Shown: positions 7,526-12,842 of the stretch, in pieces
Position numbering within the stretch: position 1 is the stretch's first letter
Layout of the letters: every line of letters starts with the position of its first letter
Source of the DNA: Deltaproteobacteria bacterium
GTDB lineage: Bacteria > Desulfobacterota > GWC2-55-46
Direction of reading: 5' to 3'
Assembly (NCBI GenBank): GCA_016234955.1
Contig: JACRNN010000002.1
Span: forward strand, 1 to 12,842
DNA: 12,842 nucleotides
The notes under the pieces: model-generated
Databases searched by the model: none
Seen by the model: only the letters and a program-made list of their open reading frames with translations
What the model was told of the DNA's origin: nothing
Translations under genes and position numbers: made by a program

Positions 7526-8485
7526 ATGTCCCTGAAGCCCATCTACTACATATACGGGAGCGACGATTACCGTGCCGAGGAGGCGCTCAACTCCATCAAG
7601 GCCGAGGCCCTGAAGGGAGGCATGGAGTCGATGAACTACCAGACTTTCGACTCAAAGGGGATGGACGCCTCCGAGGCCGTCTCGGCCGCCTATACGCTCC
7701 CGGCGTTCTCGGACAGGAGGGTGGTCCTCGTCAGGGGCGCGGATGGGCTCAAGGCCGTCCAGGAGAAGGGGTTGATGGAGTACGTCTCAAACCCGTCGCC
7801 CTCCACCTGCCTTGTCTTCGTATCCGGCGCGTCCAAGGTCGATAAAGGGTCCGCCTTCATAAAGGCGCTGAATGATAAGGGGTACCTCAAGGCGTGCAAC
7901 CGCCTTAACGCCGTGGAGCTGTCCTCATGGATAGGAAAAGAGGCCAAGAGGCAGGGCAAAGCAATCACCGAGGGGGCCGCTCGCAAGCTTGTCTCGATCG
8001 TGGGAGACAGGCTCCGGGACATAAAGGGCGAGCTCGATAAGCTCGTGCTCTACATAGGGGAGCGGGACGGGATAAGCGAGGCCGATATCGACTCCGCGGT
8101 GCTCGACCTGAGGGAGGAGACGGTATTCGGGCTTTCGGACGCCATGGGCGCCAGGGACGTCAAAAAGGCGCTCAGGATATACTCCAAGGTCTCGGGTACG
8201 GACGCGATAAAGATACTCGGCGCGATATCGAGGCATATAAGGATACTGCTCAAGTTGAAGGCGCTTTTGAGGAAGAAGGCCGCCCCGCAGGCCATGGCCT
8301 CTTCCGCTGGCGTCAGCCAGTACTTCCTGGAGAAATACATAAAGAGTAGCCGCTGTTTTACCGAGGCCGAGCTTGAGAGGGCCGTCTTCGCGCTCCACAG
8401 GGCGGATGCGGACCTGAAGACCGGGAGGGCGCCCGAGGCGGTGGTTCTGCCGAGGCTCATAATCGAGCTTTGCGCGGCCAAGTGA
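7526..8485 (+). CDS. holA: DNA polymerase III subunit delta
   Basis: Clamp-loader subunit that opens the beta sliding clamp during replication. From the ATG at 7526 it is 319 aa, close to the family norm, and begins MSLKPIYYIYGSDDYRAEEAL, the usual N-terminal Rossmann-like strand and helix of delta. Further marks are the middle SSWIGKEAKRQGKAI helix region, DRLRDIKGELDKLVLYIG, the FGLSDAMGARDVKKAL segment, the AISRHIRILLKLKALLRK helix, and a C-terminal helical collar domain ending RAPEAVVLPRLIIELC. A GTG at 7451 would add 25 residues (FIFTLTKRLGKRTIF) unlike the family and has no ribosome binding site. CCGGA at 7513-7517 is a weak site for 7526. The gene ends at a long hairpin terminator and faces rpsT. 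Confidence 0.93.
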   Translation: MSLKPIYYIYGSDDYRAEEALNSIKAEALKGGMESMNYQTFDSKGMDASEAVSAAYTLPAFSDRRVVLVRGADGLKAVQEKGLMEYVSNPSPSTCLVFVSGASKVDKGSAFIKALNDKGYLKACNRLNAVELSSWIGKEAKRQGKAITEGAARKLVSIVGDRLRDIKGELDKLVLYIGERDGISEADIDSAVLDLREETVFGLSDAMGARDVKKALRIYSKVSGTDAIKILGAISRHIRILLKLKALLRKKAAPQAMASSAGVSQYFLEKYIKSSRCFTEAELERAVFALHRADADLKTGRAPEAVVLPRLIIELCAAK

Positions 8486-8507
8486 AAGGGACTGCGAAAG
8501 ATGCTTC

Positions 8508-8572
8508 TCAAAAGACGATGCCCTCCGCGGTAAAACCGCGGAGGGCATCGTCTTTTGAAACGGGTTTTTTTT
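8508..8572 (+). terminator. Terminator after holA with a 23-bp perfect stem
   Basis: Bases 8508-8530 pair without mismatch with 8536-8558 around a TAAAA loop. Six nt later comes a run of eight T (8565-8572). It begins 22 nt after the holA stop. Because the stem arms carry AAAAG and CTTTT, it could also act weakly on the opposite strand. Confidence 0.85.
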
Positions 8573-8577
8573 GGCGC

Positions 8578-8748
8578 TCTAACAGGCTTTCTGTCATTCA
8601 GAGGAGCAAAGCTGCGAAGAATCTCATGACCTGCTGATTTTACAGTAGACAGGACTCTTAGCGGAGCCTGTCCTGAGCGAAACAACGAGATTCTTCGCGG
8701 AGTTTATCCTTAGCGCAGAACCAAGATTCTTCGCTACGCTCTGTTAGA
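8578..8748. repeat. Imperfect palindromic intergenic element with GAAGAATCT cores
   Basis: Bounded by TCTAACAG (8578-8585) and CTGTTAGA (8741-8748), an 8-bp perfect inverted repeat. Inside, a block beginning GTCATTCAGAGGAGC and ending GCGAAGAATCTC (8593-8625) faces two inverted copies of the end: GAGATTCTTCGC (8687-8698) and AAGATTCTTCGC (8723-8734). Smaller hairpins lie between them: CTGCTG/CAGTAG (8631-8648) and CAGGAC/GTCCTG (8650-8675). From memory this belongs to a widespread intergenic repeat type (GTCATTC-TGAG-GAAGAATCT). No open frame in it looks coding. With the terminator and copy C it fills the 393-nt holA-rpsT gap. Confidence 0.65.
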
Positions 8749-8813
8749 CTTTATATGTCAGACAGAGTATGTTAAACGTTGTGCCGAGTAAGGGTTGAAC
8801 AAGTCTATCGCTC

Positions 8814-8841
8814 CTCAAGGCTTTTAAGCCCTGCGAGGTTT
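8814..8841 (+). repeat. Dispersed hairpin repeat, copy C (short)
   Basis: CTCAAGGCTTTTAAGCC, then CTGCGAGGTTT, matches the CTC-GGGGCTTTTGAGCC-GAGGTTT part of copy A. A TTGAAC lies upstream (8795-8800), as in copy A. The GGCTT/AAGCC stem (8819-8830) is perfect. A second small stem, GTTTCA/TGAAAC (8838-8851), follows. It lies just past the rpsT stop, but no T-run on the minus strand marks it as a terminator. Confidence 0.55.
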
Positions 8842-8878
8842 CACTTGAAACGCCGCTTTTACGTACGCGGGAGGCCGG

Positions 8879-9148
8879 TTACTTTGACTGTGTCGCGCCC
8901 GCGGCCTTTACAAGCCTTGCTATCTTCCTTGACGCGTTGTTCCTGTGAAGGACCTTCTTGGTAACGGCCTTGTCCAGCAGGGAGATGGCCTTTTTAAGGC
9001 TGGTCTGCGCCTCATCGGCCTTCCCGGCCCCTGCCGCCTCTGTGACCTTCCTGACGATGGTTTTCAAATTAGACTTCGTGGAGGCGTTGCGCTGCCTCCT
9101 CTTCTCACTCTGTTTGTGCCTTTTTATGGCGGACTTGTGGTTAGCCAA
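8879..9148 (-). CDS. rpsT: 30S ribosomal protein S20
   Basis: Small, strongly basic 16S rRNA-binding protein (bS20) of the 30S subunit. The 89 aa begin MANHKSAIKRHKQSEKRRQR, the family signature, and continue with SNLKTIVRKV, a helical KKAISLLDKAVTKKVLHRNN region and the C-terminal ASRKIARL helix. The start codon is TTG (9148-9146), with GGAGG 7 nt upstream; no ATG is available in this frame. Escherichia coli rpsT also starts with UUG, and there the weak start is part of S20 control of its own translation, so the same may hold here (inference). It is a single-gene unit between the convergent holA and the divergent murJ, with its own promoter near 9279-9307. No clear terminator is seen. Confidence 0.97.
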   Translation of the reverse strand: MANHKSAIKRHKQSEKRRQRNASTKSNLKTIVRKVTEAAGAGKADEAQTSLKKAISLLDKAVTKKVLHRNNASRKIARLVKAAGATQSK

Positions 9149-9155
9149 TCAAATA

Positions 9156-9160
9156 CCTCC
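9156..9160 (-). promoter_or_regulatory. Ribosome binding site of rpsT
   Basis: GGAGG on the minus strand (CCTCC on +), 7 nt before the TTG start. This strong site makes the TTG start credible. Confidence 0.88.
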
Positions 9161-9172
9161 GGTCTTTTCGCA

Positions 9173-9188
9173 GGCCCGCATCCGGGCC
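9173..9188 (-). promoter_or_regulatory. Hairpin in the rpsT leader
   Basis: GGCCCG (9173-9178) and CGGGCC (9183-9188) form a perfect 6-bp GC stem with a 4-nt loop, in the untranslated leader about 12 nt before the rpsT Shine-Dalgarno sequence. It could take part in feedback by S20, but the sequence alone does not show this. Confidence 0.4.
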
Positions 9189-9278
9189 GTTATTTTTCTG
9201 CTACCCCTTGAATTTTAAACTGTGTTAAGGTTATGCACGCTCTGTCCGGGAAATACGCCGGTTGAAAAATAATATGAA

Positions 9279-9307
9279 ATATTACAGTTTTCAGGAAGAG
9301 TTGTCAA
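9279..9307 (-). promoter_or_regulatory. Sigma-70 type promoter of rpsT
   Basis: On the minus strand a perfect TTGACA (9307-9302), a 17-nt spacer, and TAATAT (9284-9279). Transcription would start near 9272 and give a leader of about 120 nt. This is the best promoter match in the window and fits a strongly expressed ribosomal gene. Confidence 0.7.
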
Positions 9308-9334
9308 GAATATAAGTTTGCGAACAAGTTTGCC

Positions 9335-9340
9335 GGAGGA
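9335..9340 (+). promoter_or_regulatory. Ribosome binding site of murJ
   Basis: GGAGGA, 10 nt before the ATG at 9351. It supports this start over the TTG at 9318, which would add 11 atypical residues. Confidence 0.65.
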
Positions 9341-9350
9341 TACGACGGGT

Positions 9351-10867
9351 ATGACGGACAGGTCAAGCCACGAGAGGAAGATTACCGGGGCGGCCTCCAT
9401 AGTAGGCGCGGCTACGGTGTTGAGCAGGGTGCTCGGTTACACAAGGGACGCGGCGATTGCCTATGTCTTCGGCGCCGGGATGTATACGGACGCCTTTTTC
9501 ATGGCCTTCCGGATAGCGAACCTCCTCCGTAGGCTTGTTGGAGAGGGGGCGCTGACCTCTTCCTTCATACCCATATTCACGGACGAGTTGAACAGGCGCG
9601 GCAAGGAGGAACCCTGACAGCCCTGGGGATGATATTTTCCCGGGAGATAGTCTGGCTGATGTCGCCGGGGTTCGCCAGGGACCCCGAGAAGTTCTCCATA
9701 ACCGTGAACCTTACAAGGCTCATGTTCCCGTACATGGTCTTTATCGGCCTCATGGCCATGGCTATGGGGGTGCTCAACTCTTTGAGGCATTTTATCGCCC
9801 CGGCGATCTCCCCGATATTCCTGAGCCTGGCGGTGATAGCCTCGATATTCATCATAGCCCCGTTTTTGCAGGCCCCGGTATACGCCCTTGCCATAGGGGT
9901 GATAATCGGAGGGGCTCTGCAGTTCCTTGTCCAGCTTCCCTATCTAAAGAGGCACGGTTTTCTGGTCCGCCCTTCGCTGAATTTCAGCGACCCGGCGATA
10001 AAGAGGATATTCGTCCTGATGGGGCCGGCGGCCGTGGGGGTAGGGGTCTACCAGTTAAATATCTTCGTAACCCTCTGGTTCTCCTCGCAGCTGCCCGAAG
10101 GGAGCGTCTCGTACCTCTACTACGCAAGCAGGCTGATGGAACTGCCGCTCGGCGTCTTCGGCGTGGCGGTGACCACGGCCGTGCTACCGAGCCTATCGGA
10201 GCAGGTCTCGAAAAAAGAGTGGGACGGCTTCAGGCGCTCGCTCTCCTTCGCGGTGCGCATAGTCAACTTCGTGAACATCCCGGCCACCGTCGGCCTCTTC
10301 GTGTTGAGCTACCCGATAGTGGATCTACTATTCAGGAGGGGCGAGTTCGGCTCGGCGGCCGCCGGCGGAACGGCGGTTACGCTATATTATTACACAATCG
10401 GCCTTGTGCCGGTATCGGTTTCGAGGGTGCTTACGGCGGTCTTTTATTCGCTAAAGGACACGGCCACCCCGGTCCTGATAGCCCTTGTATCGCTCGTATT
10501 CAACGTCGTCTTCTGCTTTATCCTCGTGGGCCCGCTGAGCTACGGGGGGCTCGCGCTCGCCACTTCGCTCTCGGCAACCGTAAACTGCGCCATGCTCCTC
10601 GTGGTGCTAAAGAAGAGGTTCGGACGCTTCGGCGGCGGGCTTATACTCACTTCGGCGCTCAAGTCCACGGCGGCATCCGCCGTAATGGGGGCGCTTATAT
10701 ACATCGTCTTCCGCGTGGCCGGTTTCGAGGGGATGGGTTCGGCGGCAAAGATACTTGTCATGGCCCTCGCGCTCGTTGTCGGGGTCGTGACGTATATAGC
10801 GTCTTCGAGGGCCTTGAAGACGGAGGAAATGGCGTTTTTAAAAGGGTTTTTGAAGAAAGGGGGGTAG
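9351..10867 (+). pseudogene. murJ: Lipid II flippase MurJ, broken by a frameshift and a missing block
   Basis: MurJ (MviN, MOP superfamily) flips lipid II across the inner membrane for peptidoglycan synthesis. Frame 1 (9351-9616) encodes the N-terminus: SRVLGYTRDAA, FGAGMYTDAFF and NLLRRLVGEGAL, with the conserved Arg and Asp residues of the central cavity. It then ends at RRGKEEP and a TGA. The protein resumes in another frame at about 9611 (TLTALGMIFSREIV, then the MSPGFA landmark) and runs intact to 10867 with YYASRLMELPLGVFGVAV and the remaining helices. Against E. coli MurJ about 18 residues are absent at the junction, roughly the first half of the second membrane helix. The frame change requires a loss of 3n+1 nt, for example 52, 55 or 58. 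Everything else looks under normal constraint, so the lesion is either recent or an assembly error. If real it should abolish function. Confidence 0.85.
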
Positions 10868-10970
10868 ATGGGGCCAGGAAAATCCGTCCAAATGAAAGAG
10901 AGGAAAAACCCCTGCAACTTATTGATTTTAGTGATAAAAGAGCTGATTAAAAATTAGGCAATCTGCCAAA

Positions 10971-10999
10971 CCCCATGTATTCAGGAACGGGGCTTTTTT
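10971..10999 (+). terminator. Possible terminator between murJ and mazG
   Basis: CCCC (10971-10974) and GGGG (10989-10992) form a short GC stem with a long loop, followed by C and six T (10994-10999). The position, between convergent murJ and mazG, fits a terminator. The stem is weak. Confidence 0.4.
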
Positions 11000-11022
11000 G
11001 CATCGGGCTGGTTTTCAACAGG

Positions 11023-11031
11023 TTATCCACA
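11023..11031 (+). other. Perfect DnaA-box sequence TTATCCACA
   Basis: One exact match to the consensus DnaA box, in the 182-nt murJ-mazG gap. No cluster of boxes, AT-rich unwinding region or dnaA/dnaN gene is present in the window, so this is not an origin. It may be a DnaA titration or control site, or chance. Confidence 0.4.
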
Positions 11032-11049
11032 GCAAGTGGGGACATCTCC

Positions 11050-11862
11050 TCAAGGCGTTGGTTTTTTTGGATTTTTTTCTTTAGCCTTTGCCTCGCCCCA
11101 GAGCCGCTCCATCTCCTCTATCGGGGTCGATGAGAGGTCTTGGCCCCGGCTGATTATCTCCTGTTCCACGTGGTGGAAACGGGTTATGAACTTTCCTATG
11201 GTCTTTCTCAGTGCGTCCTCGGGGTTGACCTCGATGAACCTGCCGATATTCACCACGGTAAAGAGGAGGTCGCCTAACTCTTCCTCCATGCCTGCGGCGT
11301 CCCTCATCTTTAACGCCTCCATGAACTCTTTCAGCTCCTCGTCGAATTTCTTGAGGACCTCATCGACGTCTTTCCAGTCGAAGCCGGCCCTCGCGGCCTT
11401 CTGGCTTATCTTGTGCGCTCGCAGGAGCGCCGGAAGGGTCTCCGGGACCCCTGAGAGGCATCCGGCCTTTGCGCCCTCCGGTTTTTTTTCACCCTTTTTT
11501 ATCTCGGCCCATTGCCTCAAGACCTCTTCCGGGGTAGTTGCCTCCTTATCGCCGAAGACGTGGGGGTGTCTGCGGACCATCTTATCGTAAGAGCAATCTA
11601 TCACGTCCGAGAGGCCGAACTGCCCGGCCTCTTCCGCTATCCGGCTTGCGAATATTATCTGGAAGAGGAGGTCCCCCAACTCGTCCTTCACAGGCTCGAA
11701 TGACCCCGAGTCTATGGCAGAGACGACCTCGTAGGCCTCCTCTATGATGAAGGGCACGAGGCTCGGCAGCGTCTGCTCCCTGTCCCACGGGCACCCCTCC
11801 AGCCCCCTCAGGCGCTCCATGAGGCGGGTGAGCCTTTCTATGTCCGGCCTTTTTCCCTCCAT
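11050..11862 (-). CDS. mazG: Nucleoside triphosphate pyrophosphohydrolase MazG
   Basis: Hydrolyses NTPs and dNTPs to monophosphates and pyrophosphate, removing non-standard nucleotides or tuning stress nucleotide pools. The 270 aa hold two MazG domains, the full-length form. The N-terminal half has LRGLEGCPWDREQT (CPWD at 24-27), EEAYE (41-45) and DELGDLLFQ (60-68), the EExxE plus ExxD metal-binding set. YDKMVRRHPHVFGD and the QWAEIKKGEK stretch follow. The C-terminal half has FDEELKEFMEAL, EEELGDLLFTVVN and ITRFHHVEQEI. Both metal-site sets look complete. The ATG follows the mobA stop by 7 nt on the same strand, so the two are probably one transcript. There is no strong ribosome binding site, and AAGGACAGG at the end of mobA may serve. 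Confidence 0.96.
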   Translation of the reverse strand: MEGKRPDIERLTRLMERLRGLEGCPWDREQTLPSLVPFIIEEAYEVVSAIDSGSFEPVKDELGDLLFQIIFASRIAEEAGQFGLSDVIDCSYDKMVRRHPHVFGDKEATTPEEVLRQWAEIKKGEKKPEGAKAGCLSGVPETLPALLRAHKISQKAARAGFDWKDVDEVLKKFDEELKEFMEALKMRDAAGMEEELGDLLFTVVNIGRFIEVNPEDALRKTIGKFITRFHHVEQEIISRGQDLSSTPIEEMERLWGEAKAKEKNPKKPTP

Positions 11863-11869
11863 TATAACG

Positions 11870-12451
11870 TTACCTGTCCTTGAGTATCCTTGATAGGTCT
11901 TCCCTCGTGTTGACGTTGGTCACGGATAGGGCCGCGGGCAGCCCCTTGAAGTCCTCCACAACGAGCCTCCTGACGTCTATCCTGTTGAAAAGGTCTTTTA
12001 TCCTGAAGTTGCCCTCGTCTATCATCGACCTTATCGGCTTGAGGCATCTTTTGGAGTAGATGGCGTGCATGGGGTGGAGTTCCGAGCCTATGAACGGGAC
12101 CACCGCGTCGTATCCACCCGCGGAAGATATTATTTTGCCTATAACGTCGGCGTTGAGATATGGCATGTCGCAGGCCGTTACGAAGGTATGGTTCGAGCCT
12201 GAGTGGAAGATTGCGGTATAGATACCCCCGAGGCTCCCCGCCCCCTTGATGAGGTCGGAGGCGACCCTCACGTCGAGACGCTCGTAGGCAGGGACGTCGT
12301 TGGCTATGACGATGACGTCGCGGAAGAGGCCCTTGAGGAGCTTTACGCTCCTTTCGATGATAGGCCGGGCCTCTATCTCTATGAAGGCCTTGTTAAAGCC
12401 CATGCGGCTGCTCTGGCCGCCGGCTAAAATCGCCGCGGTTAGGTTATGCAT
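11870..12451 (-). CDS. mobA: Molybdenum cofactor guanylyltransferase
   Basis: Transfers GMP from GTP to molybdopterin to make the dinucleotide form of the molybdenum cofactor used by DMSO-reductase-family enzymes; cytoplasmic. The 193 aa fit the MobA family. LAGGQSSRMGFNK (9-21) is the nucleotide-binding loop with the LAGG and SxRMGxxK pattern, GAGSLGGI (70-77) is the second conserved loop, and TACDMPYLN carries the metal-binding Asp at 95. NVNTREDL near the C-terminus is also typical. The related MobC/MocA cytidylyltransferases share the fold, so nucleotide preference is less certain than the family. The upstream region has no strong Shine-Dalgarno sequence and carries heptamer repeats with a TATAAC -10 candidate. 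A short MobA-mazG unit is likely. The gene implies molybdoenzymes elsewhere in the genome. Confidence 0.92.
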   Translation of the reverse strand: MHNLTAAILAGGQSSRMGFNKAFIEIEARPIIERSVKLLKGLFRDVIVIANDVPAYERLDVRVASDLIKGAGSLGGIYTAIFHSGSNHTFVTACDMPYLNADVIGKIISSAGGYDAVVPFIGSELHPMHAIYSKRCLKPIRSMIDEGNFRIKDLFNRIDVRRLVVEDFKGLPAALSVTNVNTREDLSRILKDR

Positions 12452-12468
12452 ATCTTTTTATCTGGACT

Positions 12469-12521
12469 GTTATCGGTTATAAGTTATCGGTGAAGGATAA
12501 AGACGTATTTTTACCGATAAC
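12469..12521. repeat. GTTATCG heptamer repeats and an inverted copy before mobA
   Basis: Three tandem heptamers GTTATCG, GTTATAA, GTTATCG (12469-12489) are followed 24 nt later by the inverted ACCGATAAC (12513-12521), so GTTATCGGT can pair with ACCGATAAC in a hairpin. On the minus strand TATAAC (12481-12476) inside the repeats is a candidate -10 for mobA, without a matching -35. The array could therefore be an operator, or a simple repeat family in intergenic DNA. Confidence 0.6.
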
Positions 12522-12542
12522 CGGGATGTAGTTTTTATCGTC

Positions 12543-12586
12543 CCCATGCTCCGACGTGGGAACGCATCCGTGGACGCTCCAGCGTC
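12543..12586. repeat. REP-like double hairpin
   Basis: CCCATGCTCCGACGTGGG (12543-12560, CCCA/TGGG outer stem) is followed by GACGCT-CC-AGCGTC (12573-12586, a perfect 6-bp stem). From memory this two-hairpin pattern (CCCACGCT...GTGGG, then GACGCTCC...AGCGTC) is a common intergenic palindromic repeat of many bacteria. Confidence 0.6.
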
Positions 12587-12603
12587 AACACCACCGAGAG
12601 GTA

Positions 12604-12673
12604 GTAGGGTGGGCTCCGCCCACCAAAATATCCGCTACTCACTCCTGTACATGGTGGGCTAAGCCCACCCTAC
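12604..12673. repeat. Inverted pair of GGTGGGC hairpins (BIME-like)
   Basis: Two 21-nt units, 12604-12624 (beginning GTAGGGTGGGC) and 12653-12673 (ending GCCCACCCTAC), are inverted copies that agree at 19 of 21 positions, 28 nt apart. Each is itself a hairpin, GGTGGGC/GCCCACC, with a 3-nt loop (TCC or TAA). This is the layout of a REP pair as mobilised by REP-associated tyrosine transposases. No such transposase lies in the window. Confidence 0.75.
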
Positions 12674-12688
12674 CCGGCTACCCGGCTA
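12670..12688. repeat. Tandem octamer CTACCCGG, 2.4 copies
   Basis: CTACCCGG is repeated at 12670-12677 and 12678-12685, followed by CTA. It overlaps the outer end of the right-hand GGTGGGC hairpin and so may be an expansion of the repeat edge. Confidence 0.6.
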
Positions 12689-12740
12689 TGTGAGCGTTGG
12701 GCACGATATACCTCCATATTATCAAAGCCCTTTGGCTGCC

Positions 12741-12842
12741 TCACTTATCATCTCCCTGCTTAAGAATCTTTTCCAGAGAATCGATAAGCGGCGGGAAGTC
12801 ATGGCTGACGGTCTCCCAGACGGTTTTCATATCTACGTCGTC
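12741..12842 (-). CDS. HepT-like HEPN-domain protein (DUF86), C-terminal end only
   Basis: The last 33 codons and TGA stop of a gene that continues beyond the window edge. The visible end, from about TVWETVSHDFPPLIDSLEKIL, matches the usual C-terminus of the DUF86/HepT family (an aromatic VW followed by a DLPxL-type turn and a final helix). HepT is a minor-groove-independent HEPN RNase toxin that is normally paired with an MNT nucleotidyltransferase antitoxin (MntA), which AMPylates it. The catalytic RxxxxxH-type motif and any partner gene are outside the window. The identification rests on a short segment. Repeats directly downstream may end its transcript. Confidence 0.6.
   Translation of the reverse strand, partial: DDVDMKTVWETVSHDFPPLIDSLEKILKQGDDK

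Noticed and set aside
8779..8964. Open frames on + opposite rpsT (8779-8964 and 8945-9218)
   Set aside because: They are antisense to rpsT, whose sequence and signals are clear, and they have no family features.
10868..10957. 29-codon frame starting right after the murJ stop, with a short hydrophobic stretch (NLLILVIKELI)
   Set aside because: It is very short, directly follows a broken gene, and the G-rich sequence before it is the end of murJ. There is no further evidence of coding, though translational coupling cannot be excluded.
10890..11045. Replication origin suggested by a DnaA box
   Set aside because: Only one box is present, with no cluster, no unwinding element, and no dnaA, dnaN or gidA neighbours.
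12469..12688. CRISPR array
   Set aside because: The repeats are short, palindromic, of several different families, and not separated by spacers of constant length; no cas genes are present.

Overview
The window is a chromosomal housekeeping segment with GC-rich coding sequence that strongly favours ATA for Ile and AGG for Arg. The ppiD-proS-leuS-lptE-holA / rpsT / murJ / mazG-mobA set, an LptE (so an outer membrane) and the 'ACAGGTTGCT' palindromic element together suggest a Gram-negative bacterium of the Desulfobacterota (old Deltaproteobacteria) or an allied phylum. That placement is inference, held with moderate confidence. Nothing here indicates a plasmid, phage or genomic island.

Layout. 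On the + strand: the 3' part of a PpiD/SurA-type periplasmic prolyl isomerase (1-1606) ending at a strong terminator; proS (1755-3473); a 544-base gap rich in palindromes; leuS (4018-6600); lptE (6605-7288), whose 5' end carries a palindromic MITE-like insertion; a short gap; holA (7526-8485), ending at a 23-bp perfect hairpin terminator. A gap with two more repeat elements follows. rpsT (9148-8879) is on the minus strand with a UUG start. murJ (9351-10867, +) is broken by a frameshift plus a missing block of about 55 nt. It converges on mobA-mazG (12451-11050, minus), a tight two-gene unit. The window closes with a repeat-rich gap and the last 33 codons of a HepT-like HEPN protein (minus).

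Function. proS and leuS charge tRNA, rpsT encodes ribosomal protein S20, and holA encodes the clamp-loader delta subunit. ppiD, lptE and murJ serve the envelope: periplasmic folding, LPS export and lipid II flipping. mobA makes molybdenum dinucleotide cofactor and mazG cleans up NTPs. No new multi-gene system was found.

The most unusual content lies between and at the edges of genes. There is a run of six or more perfect small hairpins after proS. Its core recurs at two other places in the window. An in-frame insertion element sits at the lptE start. Three further palindromic repeat families lie beside rpsT and mobA/hepT, and murJ carries the lesion described above.
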